The notes beneath the pieces were generated by a model. It was not told the origin of the DNA. It did not search any database and was given only the letters and a program-made list of their open reading frames with translations. A program made the translations under genes and the position numbers. 6,485 nucleotides of DNA from an uncultured Clostridia bacterium. GTDB taxonomy: Bacteria; Bacillota; Clostridia; Oscillospirales; Ruminococcaceae. The stretch is taken from the NCBI GenBank assembly GCA_947632425.1, contig CANRPG010000116.1:1-6485 (forward strand), written 5' to 3'. Shown here one piece after another: positions 1-5,771 of the stretch; the stretch's first letter is position 1; each line of letters opens with the position of its first letter.

Positions 1-186
1 AACCGAAAGCGGGAAAAAGTCAATACCTTCTCTCGGCTGCTTGCTTGCGGTAACGTTGCCCATAACAACGGTCTCACCGTATCTTACGATACAAGAGCCG
101 TTTGCAAGTCCGCACATTTTGCCTGTTTCTACTACAAGCGGTCTGCCTGCATAGGTCGTTTCAAATGTCCTGAAATTTTCAAACAT
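1..186 (-). CDS. pnp: Polynucleotide phosphorylase, N-terminal fragment (runs off left edge)
   Basis: This is the first 62 codons of PNPase, the phosphorolytic 3'-5' exoribonuclease of bacterial mRNA turnover, which also synthesises heteropolymeric tails and acts in the cytoplasm. The fragment begins MFENFRTFETTYAGRPLVV and continues through ETGKMCGLANGS and RYGETVVMGNVTASKQPRE to GIDFFPLSV. This is the typical start of the first RNase PH domain: an extended strand, a 'G(R/K)(P/L)L..ETGK.A.LA.GS' block, then 'V.YG.T.VL..V..SK.PR...DFFPL'. The start at 186 is supported by a strong AGGAGGAC Shine-Dalgarno (192-199) with 5 bases to ATG. The second RNase PH, KH and S1 domains lie outside the window. 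It follows rpsO by 152 bases, the classic rpsO-pnp order, and is probably co-transcribed through a structured spacer that may control it. Family assignment is secure; integrity of the rest of the gene cannot be judged. Confidence 0.95.
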   Translation of the reverse strand, partial: MFENFRTFETTYAGRPLVVETGKMCGLANGSCIVRYGETVVMGNVTASKQPREGIDFFPLSV

Positions 187-191
187 GGTTT

Positions 192-199
192 GTCCTCCT
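192..199 (-). promoter_or_regulatory. Shine-Dalgarno of pnp
   Basis: AGGAGGAC read on the minus strand, 5 bases before the pnp ATG. It lies 13 bases downstream of the GCTGCTGCC element (213-221) that can join alternative stems in the leader, so accessibility of this site is the likely control point if the spacer regulates pnp. Confidence 0.85.
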
Positions 200-210
200 A
201 TAAATTTTTT

Positions 211-280
211 GCGGCAGCAGCTTTAGCAATAAACACAACGCTTATATTAAAGCGCTCTGTTTAATGCTAATCGCCACTGC
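211..280 (-). promoter_or_regulatory. Long imperfect hairpin in pnp leader RNA
   Basis: Between rpsO and pnp the transcript can fold into a long hairpin. Arms at 258-270 and 223-235 pair at 12 of 13 positions. A symmetric 3x3 internal loop follows, then a 5-bp GC-containing helix (250-254 with 239-243) and a 6-base loop. Looser pairing may extend outward to about 211-280. No U-tract follows; the downstream RNA is A-rich and leads into the pnp ribosome binding site, so this is not a terminator. In Escherichia coli a hairpin in the pnp leader is cut by RNase III and allows PNPase to repress its own mRNA. A similar role here is inference from position and shape only. Confidence 0.6.
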
Positions 281-295
281 TCATATATACACTGA

Positions 296-326
296 AAGGC
301 AGCGGCACATTGAATGCTGCTGCCTT
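296..326 (-). promoter_or_regulatory. Stable hairpin downstream of rpsO (possible attenuator or processing site)
   Basis: Arms at 315-326 and 296-307 form a 12-bp stem (one mismatched or wobble position) around a 7-base loop, starting 13 bases after the rpsO stop codon. On the minus strand the stem is followed by TTTCAGTG and then an AU-rich stretch, not a clean U-run. Full intrinsic termination is therefore doubtful; partial attenuation, an RNase III cut site, or a 3' stabilising stem for rpsO mRNA are all possible. The upstream arm is also perfectly complementary over 9 bases to 213-221 beside the pnp ribosome binding site, so this stem competes with a long-range pairing. Confidence 0.6.
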
Positions 327-338
327 AGCGTACAGTTG

Positions 339-605
339 TTACTTTCTGATACCGAGCTTAGCAATAATAGCTCTGTATCTTTCAATATCCTTCTTAGCAA
401 GGTAGTTAAGAAGGTTTCTTCTGTGACCGATCATCTTATAAAGACCTCTTCTGGAGTGATGATCGTTCTGGTGTGTTTTGAGATGCTCTGTAAGATCTGC
501 TATTCTCTTTGAAAGGATAGCTATCTGTACTTCGGGAGAACCCGTATCGCTCTCATGGTTTCTGTTCGCTTCAATGATAGCGTTTTTTTCTTCTTTTCTC
601 ATCAT
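339..605 (-). CDS. rpsO: 30S ribosomal protein S15
   Basis: Small-subunit protein S15 binds the central domain of 16S rRNA (helices 20-22 junction) early in 30S assembly and contributes to a bridge with the 50S subunit. The 88-residue product matches the usual length (about 88-89). It shows the hallmark HESDTGSPEVQIAIL block (17-31), the HLKTHQNDHHSRRGLYKMI... segment (41 onward) with the conserved DHHSRRGL rRNA-contact motif at about 48-55, and a basic C-terminal end (AKLGIRK). Two adjacent ATGs exist. The first, at 605, is preferred because GAAAGAGGT (616-624) ends 10 bases upstream of it, against 13 for the second. Its own promoter lies at 745-773 and pnp follows. S15 represses its own translation through leader RNA in several bacteria; here the leader of about 130 nt contains candidate stems. 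No anomalies are seen in the protein. Confidence 0.98.
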   Translation of the reverse strand: MMRKEEKNAIIEANRNHESDTGSPEVQIAILSKRIADLTEHLKTHQNDHHSRRGLYKMIGHRRNLLNYLAKKDIERYRAIIAKLGIRK

Positions 606-738
606 AGTGGTTCGTACCTCTTTCTTAATTTTTTCCTGTGACGAAGATAATGGCTGATACGTCTCCGCATTGCGGCTATATCCGAATATCTGCGTTCACG
701 GTAATATTTCACAGTCAGATATACATCGACTGCACAAC
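606..738 (-). promoter_or_regulatory. rpsO 5' leader, candidate S15-responsive RNA
   Basis: A leader of about 130 nt separates the predicted start of transcription from the rpsO ATG. Visible stems on the minus-strand RNA are an 8-bp hairpin with one bulge and a 4-base loop (712-732), and a perfect CCGC/GCGG hairpin with a 3-base loop (665-675). A 6-bp long-range complement (709-714 with 636-641) partly overlaps the first stem. S15 autoregulation through structured leaders, often a three-way junction mimicking its 16S site, is established in other bacteria. Assignment here is inference; I could not match it to a defined Rfam class by eye. Confidence 0.35.
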
Positions 739-744
739 ATTTAA

Positions 745-773
745 ATTGTACCATATTACAGGCAAAATGTAAA
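745..773 (-). promoter_or_regulatory. Sigma-A-type promoter for rpsO(-pnp), extended -10
   Basis: On the minus strand, TTTACA (768-773) is followed by exactly 17 bases and TACAAT (745-750), with a TG one base before the -10 hexamer (extended -10). Each hexamer differs from consensus at one position (TTTACA against TTGACA; TACAAT against TATAAT). Predicted start of transcription is near 738. It lies in the folD-rpsO gap, about 45 bases past the folD stop, as expected for a highly expressed ribosomal protein gene. Confidence 0.85.
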
Positions 774-818
774 GAGTGTTCACAAATTATTAAGAATTTA
801 TTTAAAATTACAGTCTGC

Positions 819-1676
819 TTACTCTATACCGTGCTTTATTTTTGCCGCCGTGAGGGTATTTTTCATAAGCATGGCTATCGTCATAGGTCCTACACCGCCG
901 GGAACAGGCGTTATAAAGCTTGCTTTTTCTTTAGCGCTGTCAAAGTCAACATCGCCGCACAGTTTGCCGTTTTCAAGCCTGTTCATGCCTACATCTATAA
1001 CTACCGCGCCTTCTTTTATCATATCGCCCGTTACCAGCTTAGGCACGCCAACCGCAACTACCAGTATATCGGCTTTTCTGCAATGATCTGCGAGGTCTTG
1101 TGTCTTTGAGTGGCATATAGTCACAGTGCCGCTCTGGTGCAACAGCAGCATCGACATCGGCTTGCCTACAATATTGCTTCTGCCTACAACCACACATTCT
1201 TTGCCCTTTATCTCAACTCCGGTCGAAGCTATAAGCTCCATTATACCGGCAGGCGTGCAGGGCAAGAAGCTGTACTCCCCTATCATTATCTTACCGACAT
1301 TAACCGGGTGAAACGCATCGACGTCCTTTTCGGGTGAGATGCTGTTTATGACTGCCTTTTCGTCAAGGTGCTTCGGCAGCGGCAGCTGAACAAGTATGCC
1401 GTTCACGCTGTCGTCTTTATTCAGCTTATCTATAAGCTGCAAAAGCTCCTCCTGCGTGATGTCAGCGCCAAGCGCGTATTCGTATGATGCAAAACCGACC
1501 GTTTCGCAAGCTTTTTTCTTGTTGTTTACGTATATGCGTGATGCAGGGTCGTCGCCCACAATAACCACCGCCAAACCTATGTTTATGCCGTATTTGGCTT
1601 TTACAGACGCAGTTTCCTTTGCTATTTCTTCTTTCACTCTTGCCGAAACGGCTTTTCCGTCAATAATGTTTGCCAT
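819..1676 (-). CDS. folD: Bifunctional methylenetetrahydrofolate dehydrogenase / methenyltetrahydrofolate cyclohydrolase
   Basis: FolD interconverts 5,10-methylene-THF, 5,10-methenyl-THF and 10-formyl-THF using NADP(H), supplying one-carbon units for purines and formyl-Met-tRNA in the cytoplasm. The 285 residues match the family length. Seen: GDDPASRIYVNNKKKAC (41-57) with the catalytic Tyr49 and Lys53 of the YxxxK motif; VQLPLP (96-101) with Gln97; PEKDVDAFHP (115-124) with the active-site Asp120; a Rossmann dinucleotide loop VVVGRSNIVGKP (162-173); and PVPGGVGPMT (257-266). These give every catalytic residue expected of both activities. Residue 121 is Ala where many homologues have Gly. The start at 1676 is supported by GAGGAG (1686-1691), which lies inside the last codons of lgt; only 6 bases separate the lgt stop and the folD start, so translation is probably coupled. 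It is the last gene of the M16-lgt operon; no terminator is evident after it. Confidence 0.98.
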   Translation of the reverse strand: MANIIDGKAVSARVKEEIAKETASVKAKYGINIGLAVVIVGDDPASRIYVNNKKKACETVGFASYEYALGADITQEELLQLIDKLNKDDSVNGILVQLPLPKHLDEKAVINSISPEKDVDAFHPVNVGKIMIGEYSFLPCTPAGIMELIASTGVEIKGKECVVVGRSNIVGKPMSMLLLHQSGTVTICHSKTQDLADHCRKADILVVAVGVPKLVTGDMIKEGAVVIDVGMNRLENGKLCGDVDFDSAKEKASFITPVPGGVGPMTIAMLMKNTLTAAKIKHGIE

Positions 1677-1682
1677 AGTTTA

Positions 1683-3002
1683 TTACTCCTCGTCGTTGTT
1701 TTCATCACTGTCAGCGGCAGTTTCGCTCTCTGCTGCTTCGTCAGCCACAGTGTCGTCATCTTCGTCAAGAATACTCTCATATTCTTCGGTATCTTCTTTT
1801 ATCAAGCCGTTTTTAAGGTCAGAAAAATACTTCTTTTCAGCCTCTTTAAGTTCTTTAAGCTTTTCAAGATGTGCTTTATCGCCATCTTCGCCGAACTTTT
1901 CATCATACTCTTTCTGAAGATTTGAAAAATCCTTGCCCTCTGACTTAGCCTTTGAAATGCTCTTTCTGAGAGTCTTCTTCTCTGCCGCTCTTTCAATATC
2001 CAGCCTATAAGCCGCAAGCTGAACTTTTGAGTTTTCCGTCTGACAATAGAGTTTGCTGTCGCCTGCACGCTTAGCCATACCCCTGAATATGATTATCAGA
2101 ACAATAGAAGCCAGCACACAAGTGCCTGCAACAAGCTGCGAAACACGGATATTTCCAAGGTAAAGGCTGTCAGTGCGAAGTCCTTCTATAAAGAATCTGC
2201 CAAGACCATACCAACCGATATAAAGCAGGAACACCTCGCCGTCAAACTTTCTGTGCTTAAAATACAGATGCAGAAGCACAAAGCCCAGCAAGCACCACAG
2301 CGACTCATATAAAAAGCAAGGGTGAACAGGCAGATAGCAATTCAGTTTATCGCCTGTTTTCAGGAAATAATCATCGCTTACATTTACAAGATAGGTTATC
2401 GTCGTCTGGCTCATCATGCCCCACGGCAGTGTTGTATTTGTGCCAAAAGCCTCTTGGTTGAAAAAGTTTCCCCACCTGCCTATGCACTGACCTATCAAAA
2501 AGCAAGGGCCGCATATATCAAGCATGGCAAGCAGGCTTTGTTTGTGCATTTTTACGATAATACCGCCTACCAGCACTGCACCGATAAGACCGCCGTATAT
2601 TGCAAGTCCGCCGCTTCTTGTGTTGAAGAAATCTTTGAAACCTACACCCGTATCGTTAAACACCACATAGTAAAGCCTTGCGCCGAATATCGCGCCGATA
2701 AGACCGCCTATTATAGCGTCAGACATTTTATCGGGGTTAAGACCCGTCGGCACCATTTTTCTGTAGCCGTAGAAAAGCGCCAGCACTATTCCTATCGCGA
2801 TAAGAAATCCGTACCAGTATACCTTGAAATTTATGCCCGGTATAGTGAAGCACACCCTGTCAATTGATATGCCCGAATTAAAAATATTGTCCGAATCGCC
2901 GAAGAACGGAAAATACGTCTTGTTCGGGTTATCTTTTATGGTGGCTATCGTTTCTTTGCTCACCTCTTCGGCAAACATTAAAAGTCCGTTTAATGATGTC
3001 AT
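1683..3002 (-). CDS. lgt: Prolipoprotein diacylglyceryl transferase with charged C-terminal extension
   Basis: Lgt is a membrane enzyme that moves diacylglycerol from phosphatidylglycerol to the lipobox Cys of prelipoproteins, the first step of lipoprotein maturation. Conserved blocks: YWYGFLIAIG (62-71), GARLYYVVF (107-115), GGLAIYGGLIGA (131-142), the signature GRWGNFFNQEAFG (175-187), HPCFLYES (227-234), YGLGRFFIEGLRTDSL (265-280) and RVSQL (286-290). Arg176, Asn179, Tyr265 and Arg269 align with E. coli Arg143, Asn146, Tyr235 and Arg239; Tyr136 sits where E. coli has His103. About seven membrane segments lie between 61 and 306. At 439 residues it is far longer than the usual 260-290. There is an N-terminal lead of about 50 residues and a hydrophilic C-tail (about 310-439) with a probable coiled coil (326-400) and a very acidic end. 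The frame is open upstream to 3110, but that would overlap the M16 gene; ATG at 3002 has GGAG 8 bases upstream and follows the M16 stop by 13 bases. Confidence 0.95.
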   Translation of the reverse strand: MTSLNGLLMFAEEVSKETIATIKDNPNKTYFPFFGDSDNIFNSGISIDRVCFTIPGINFKVYWYGFLIAIGIVLALFYGYRKMVPTGLNPDKMSDAIIGGLIGAIFGARLYYVVFNDTGVGFKDFFNTRSGGLAIYGGLIGAVLVGGIIVKMHKQSLLAMLDICGPCFLIGQCIGRWGNFFNQEAFGTNTTLPWGMMSQTTITYLVNVSDDYFLKTGDKLNCYLPVHPCFLYESLWCLLGFVLLHLYFKHRKFDGEVFLLYIGWYGLGRFFIEGLRTDSLYLGNIRVSQLVAGTCVLASIVLIIIFRGMAKRAGDSKLYCQTENSKVQLAAYRLDIERAAEKKTLRKSISKAKSEGKDFSNLQKEYDEKFGEDGDKAHLEKLKELKEAEKKYFSDLKNGLIKEDTEEYESILDEDDDTVADEAAESETAADSDENNDEE

Positions 3003-3006
3003 ATTT

Positions 3007-3014
3007 CTCTCTCC
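3007..3014 (-). promoter_or_regulatory. Shine-Dalgarno deciding the lgt start
   Basis: GGAGAGAG on the minus strand, immediately after the TAA of the M16 gene (3016-3018) and upstream of ATG at 3002. It favours the 439-residue product over the 475-residue one, whose extra N-terminus would be the M16 3' end read in another frame. Confidence 0.8.
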
Positions 3015-3015
3015 A

Positions 3016-4320
3016 TTATGTTTTATTGTTCTTGTCAGCTGGCAGCACCAAAGACATTGCCATGCGCTCTTGGTCAAAAAGATCGGGAAGATCTTTTGTA
3101 ATATCCTCAAAGGTCATTTGCGCAAATACTTCAATATTATCAAACACTTCTATTCCCATAAGCGCAGAACTCAGCATTAACTCCGCGCAGTACTGCACCT
3201 TGTCAAAGCCGCGTATCATGCTGCCGTATCGTGCTTTTTTAAGAATGTCAAACCGCTCTCTTTCAAGACCGTTTTGCGCAGCCGCAGAAAGTTCTTCCTG
3301 TATGCGCTTTGCAACTGTATGAGGGTCTTTTGACTCGCCGCTGAATACGTTGTAAAAATACCCCGGGCCATAGCAGCATTCGGTCGAGAACGAAGAATTT
3401 ATCAGTCCTTCTTCCGTCAGCTTGTTATATAGCTTAGAAGTATTCCCAAGCAAAAGCTCCATTATCATAGATGCCTCATAGCTCTTTTTAAGCTGCTCTT
3501 TTCCGCTGTAGGGGCGGCATTTGTAACCGATATTGAAAATAGGCTGCCCCACAGGGAAAAACGATGTAATTTCCTTTTGCGCTATTCTGTCAGGCTCACT
3601 AAACGGCTTTACCTCGGGTCTGATATTTTTTGAAGGCACGAGCAGTTCGTCGCAAATTTTCAGCACCTCGTCAACGTCTATATTTCCTGCAATGCAAAGC
3701 ACCATGTTATTCAGGTTGTAAAACGTATTATAGCACTGGTACAAAAGCTCTGGCGTTATCTTCGCTATAGATCCCACCGTGCCTGCAATATCTATCCTGA
3801 CGGGGTGCTGTGCATACAGGCAATTGAGCAGGTCATAAAATGACTGCCTTTCGGGGTTGTCACGGCTCATCTGAATTTCCTGACCTATTATGCCAAGTTC
3901 CTTTTCGATAGTATCTTTTGTAAAATAAGGCTTTTGCACGAATGAAAGCAGCACTCTCAGCGAATCCGCATAGTTTGCCGTACAGCTGAAAAGGTATGCT
4001 GTGTGGTCAAAGGTTGTGTATGCGTTACCCATAGCGCCTGTTTTTGCGTACAGTTCAAAAGCATCGCAGTCTTCATTTTCAAAAAGTTTATGCTCTAAAA
4101 AATGCGCTATGCCCTCGGGCACGTCTGTAAAGTTTTCATCGCCCTCAATACGAAAACTGTTGTGCAGCGAGCCGTATTTTGCCGCGAACAGCGCTTCCGT
4201 TGTGGTAAAGCCTTCCATCTGCCACAAAAAAATATCAAGTCCGCTGGGGTGCTTTACGTATACGTAACTGTCGCTGCCTTTTTTGTCGGTGAAGACCTTT
4301 CTTTCATACTCACTGCTCAT
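3016..4320 (-). CDS. ymfH: M16 family zinc peptidase, catalytic subunit (YmfH-like)
   Basis: This is an inverzincin-type metallopeptidase with the inverted zinc motif HFLEH (His73-Glu76-His77) and ELGIIGQE (141-148), in which Glu148 is the expected third zinc ligand and Glu141 the supporting Glu, spaced 7 apart as in the family. The 434 residues give two M16 halves. The C-terminal half (about 240-434) reads LYNKLTEEGLINSSFS at 297-312 where active M16 proteins usually carry an Arg...Tyr substrate-binding pair, so that pair appears missing. It has no signal peptide or membrane segment, so it is presumably cytoplasmic. An ATG at 4368 is in frame, but 4320 is chosen because AGGAGG (4327-4332) lies 6 bases before it. 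It overlaps the preceding M16 gene by 11 bases, implying coupled translation and a heterodimer. The nearest known type is Bacillus YmfH; NCBI-style names link YmfF/YmfH to EF-P modification in Bacillus, but the substrate here is unknown. Confidence 0.9.
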   Translation of the reverse strand: MSSEYERKVFTDKKGSDSYVYVKHPSGLDIFLWQMEGFTTTEALFAAKYGSLHNSFRIEGDENFTDVPEGIAHFLEHKLFENEDCDAFELYAKTGAMGNAYTTFDHTAYLFSCTANYADSLRVLLSFVQKPYFTKDTIEKELGIIGQEIQMSRDNPERQSFYDLLNCLYAQHPVRIDIAGTVGSIAKITPELLYQCYNTFYNLNNMVLCIAGNIDVDEVLKICDELLVPSKNIRPEVKPFSEPDRIAQKEITSFFPVGQPIFNIGYKCRPYSGKEQLKKSYEASMIMELLLGNTSKLYNKLTEEGLINSSFSTECCYGPGYFYNVFSGESKDPHTVAKRIQEELSAAAQNGLERERFDILKKARYGSMIRGFDKVQYCAELMLSSALMGIEVFDNIEVFAQMTFEDITKDLPDLFDQERMAMSLVLPADKNNKT

Positions 4321-5602
4321 TGTGTTCCTCCTCTCCGCTTGTCGGTCGCAGAGCATACACAGAATCAAGCCTGAAACTGTTTGCGACAGAAATTATATCT
4401 TCACGCGTAACGGCATTCAGCTTATCTATCACTTCATCAGGTGAATAACAGCTGCCTCTGCGGCACTGCACCATATACCACGAAATAAGCGACAGCATAC
4501 TGTCATAGTTGCTGCGGAAAGCGCCAGTTATCATAAGTTTTGTTTCTGCAAGCTCTTTTTCGGTTATATCGCCGCCGCACAGCAAAGAAAACTGCTCATT
4601 TATGGCATCTGTAGTTTTTTCGAGGTTTTTATCGTCTATTCCGCTTTCAACAAGAAGCGTATTGCTGTATTCGGCAAATATAGAAGAACAGCTGTAGCAC
4701 AGGCTCATTTTCTCGCGCACGTTCATAAACAGCTTTGAGGTCGGTATCAGCCCGAACAGCGCAGCCAGCAGCTTTGCGGCATACAGATCGCATTTTTCCG
4801 ATTTATACGCCATTACCAGCCTTGTCTGTTTTATATCCATGCTCTCCGACATTTTCTCTGCCTGCGGCTTTATCTGCGACGGAACATAATACTCCGGCTT
4901 GTGAACATTTCCCCTAGGTATCGCAGAAAAGGCATCTTCAAGCATCCTTACGGCATCAGACACATCTTCAGAACAGCCTACATATATTTCTATATGCGAA
5001 TCTGCCAGAAAAGACTTGTAAAGCTGAAATACCTGCTCGTTTGTAACAGCTTGCGCATCTTTGCGCTCACCGTATATAACAGCACCCAACTTCTCACCGC
5101 GGAATATAAGCTTTGAAGTAGCCTGCTTCAGGGCATACGAGCCTTTGTTGTTTATCTCCGAGTCTATCTCGTCCAAAAGTTCCTGCTTTAAAAGAGCAAA
5201 TTCTTTGCTGTCAAACGCGCCGTTTTCGGTCTTTGGCGAGAATATTGCACTTAGCAGCACCTTAACAAGCTCTGCGGTCACCTTTTCGCCGTCTATGGTA
5301 TATCTGTCGGCAATGCAGCCTGCCAGAAACGTTGTTACATAGTTGTTTCCTACTATTTTTTCAGAGTCCGAAAAAGTCGCATCATAAAGCGAGGCAAGCT
5401 TCATATTAAGCGTCTCACGCGTGGGGTACTCGGCATTTGAAACCGACAGAATATTTGGCAGCAGCGCGCGTGCCGGCGTTTGCGACGGTTCAAAATCGCT
5501 CACAAACTGCACCGCTATATAATTTGTCTTGAACTTGTCGTCGCGTATCTCGCTTATATACACGCCGTCGGCAAGCTGTTTTCTGTTATATTTTACAGGC
5601 AA
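4310..5602 (-). CDS. ymfF: M16 family protein, non-zinc partner subunit (YmfF-like)
   Basis: This 430-residue M16-fold protein is paired with the following zinc-bearing M16 gene. No HxxEH or HxxEH-like motif occurs; the matching N-terminal region reads ARALLPNILSVSNAEYPTR (44-62), so it should not bind catalytic zinc. The C-terminal half keeps the substrate-binding pair: VREKMSLCY (295-303) supplies Arg296 and Tyr303, 7 apart as in active M16 enzymes. The role is therefore probably partner and substrate-gripping subunit of a heterodimeric peptidase. The frame is open to a GTG at 5626, but AGAGGTG (5609-5615) sits 6 bases before a TTG at 5602, giving a product that starts (M)PVKYNRKQLADGVYISEI, so 5602 is preferred. 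It is first gene of the operon, with a promoter at 5651-5679. Its last codons (Gly-Glu-Glu-Glu) encode the Shine-Dalgarno of the next gene. The YmfF-type family is probable; the exact substrate is not known. Confidence 0.85.
   Translation of the reverse strand: MPVKYNRKQLADGVYISEIRDDKFKTNYIAVQFVSDFEPSQTPARALLPNILSVSNAEYPTRETLNMKLASLYDATFSDSEKIVGNNYVTTFLAGCIADRYTIDGEKVTAELVKVLLSAIFSPKTENGAFDSKEFALLKQELLDEIDSEINNKGSYALKQATSKLIFRGEKLGAVIYGERKDAQAVTNEQVFQLYKSFLADSHIEIYVGCSEDVSDAVRMLEDAFSAIPRGNVHKPEYYVPSQIKPQAEKMSESMDIKQTRLVMAYKSEKCDLYAAKLLAALFGLIPTSKLFMNVREKMSLCYSCSSIFAEYSNTLLVESGIDDKNLEKTTDAINEQFSLLCGGDITEKELAETKLMITGAFRSNYDSMLSLISWYMVQCRRGSCYSPDEVIDKLNAVTREDIISVANSFRLDSVYALRPTSGEEEHNEQ
4327..4332 (-). 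promoter_or_regulatory. Shine-Dalgarno deciding the start of the zinc M16 gene
   Basis: AGGAGG on the minus strand, 6 bases before ATG at 4320 and inside the coding end of the preceding M16 gene. It rules against the longer in-frame start at 4368, which has no comparable site and would deepen the gene overlap. Confidence 0.85.
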
Positions 5603-5608
5603 TAAAAG

Positions 5609-5615
5609 CACCTCT
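5609..5615 (-). promoter_or_regulatory. Shine-Dalgarno for a TTG start (first M16 gene)
   Basis: AGAGGTG on the minus strand (preceded by two more A residues), 6 bases from TTG at 5602. The upstream in-frame GTG codons at 5626 and 5620 have no matching site, and the 5609 site would fall within their coding sequence. Confidence 0.75.
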
Positions 5616-5650
5616 TTCACTATCACACTTGTGTTTATGCATTAAAATAT

Positions 5651-5679
5651 ATTATATCACATCTTTTCAGAAATTTCCA
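5651..5679 (-). promoter_or_regulatory. Sigma-A-type promoter of the M16-lgt-folD operon
   Basis: On the minus strand there is a perfect TATAAT (5651-5656) with an extended TG element, a 17-base spacer and TGGAAA (5674-5679; 4 of 6 to TTGACA). Start of transcription is expected near 5644, giving a leader of about 42 nt before the TTG at 5602. It lies directly after the nrdG terminator, so the operon starts cleanly here. No operator is obvious. Confidence 0.8.
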
Positions 5680-5719
5680 TAGTTTCTGCGTGATTTTATA
5701 AATTTTCATAAAACCGTCA

Positions 5720-5761
5720 CAAAAATAATATCCCGATGCATAATTTCTATACATCGGGATA
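5720..5761 (-). terminator. Rho-independent terminator of nrdD-nrdG
   Basis: On the minus strand, a 14-bp stem (5748-5761 with 5729-5742) contains a single U-G wobble and closes a 5-base loop. It is followed by TTATTTTTG (5720-5728). It begins 10 bases after the nrdG stop. The plus-strand side lacks a T-run, so it works in one direction only. Confidence 0.92.
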
Positions 5762-5771
5762 GAAAATATTG

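Noticed and set aside
244..262. Possible pnp-specific -10 (TATAAG) inside the spacer
   Set aside because: No acceptable -35 lies at 16-18 bases, and the AT-rich word is explained as part of the long hairpin loop.
264..512. 82-codon plus-strand open frame over the rpsO 3' region
   Set aside because: It lies antisense to rpsO and the structured spacer and has no recognisable protein features.
775..818. Terminator after folD
   Set aside because: The stretch is AT-rich but shows no GC-stem with a following T-run on the minus strand, so I cannot support one.
1396..1917. 173-codon plus-strand open frame opposite folD and lgt
   Set aside because: It spans two real minus-strand genes, encodes a low-complexity Ser-rich product mirroring the Lgt coiled-coil codons, and has no supporting family features.
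1802..2068. 88-codon minus-strand frame inside lgt
   Set aside because: It is an out-of-frame reading of the Lys/Glu-rich Lgt tail giving an Arg-rich product; the in-frame Lgt reading continues through it.
2322..2867. 181-codon plus-strand open frame opposite lgt
   Set aside because: It is an antisense shadow of the conserved Lgt core, with composition typical of a reversed membrane-protein gene and no recognisable domain.
3003..3110. 36-residue N-terminal extension of Lgt
   Set aside because: It overlaps the 3' end of the M16 gene in another frame and lacks a ribosome binding site; ATG at 3002 has a good one.
5625..5634. Short inverted repeat (CACA/TGTG) in the M16 operon leader
   Set aside because: Arms of four bases with a two-base centre are expected by chance and match no operator I know.
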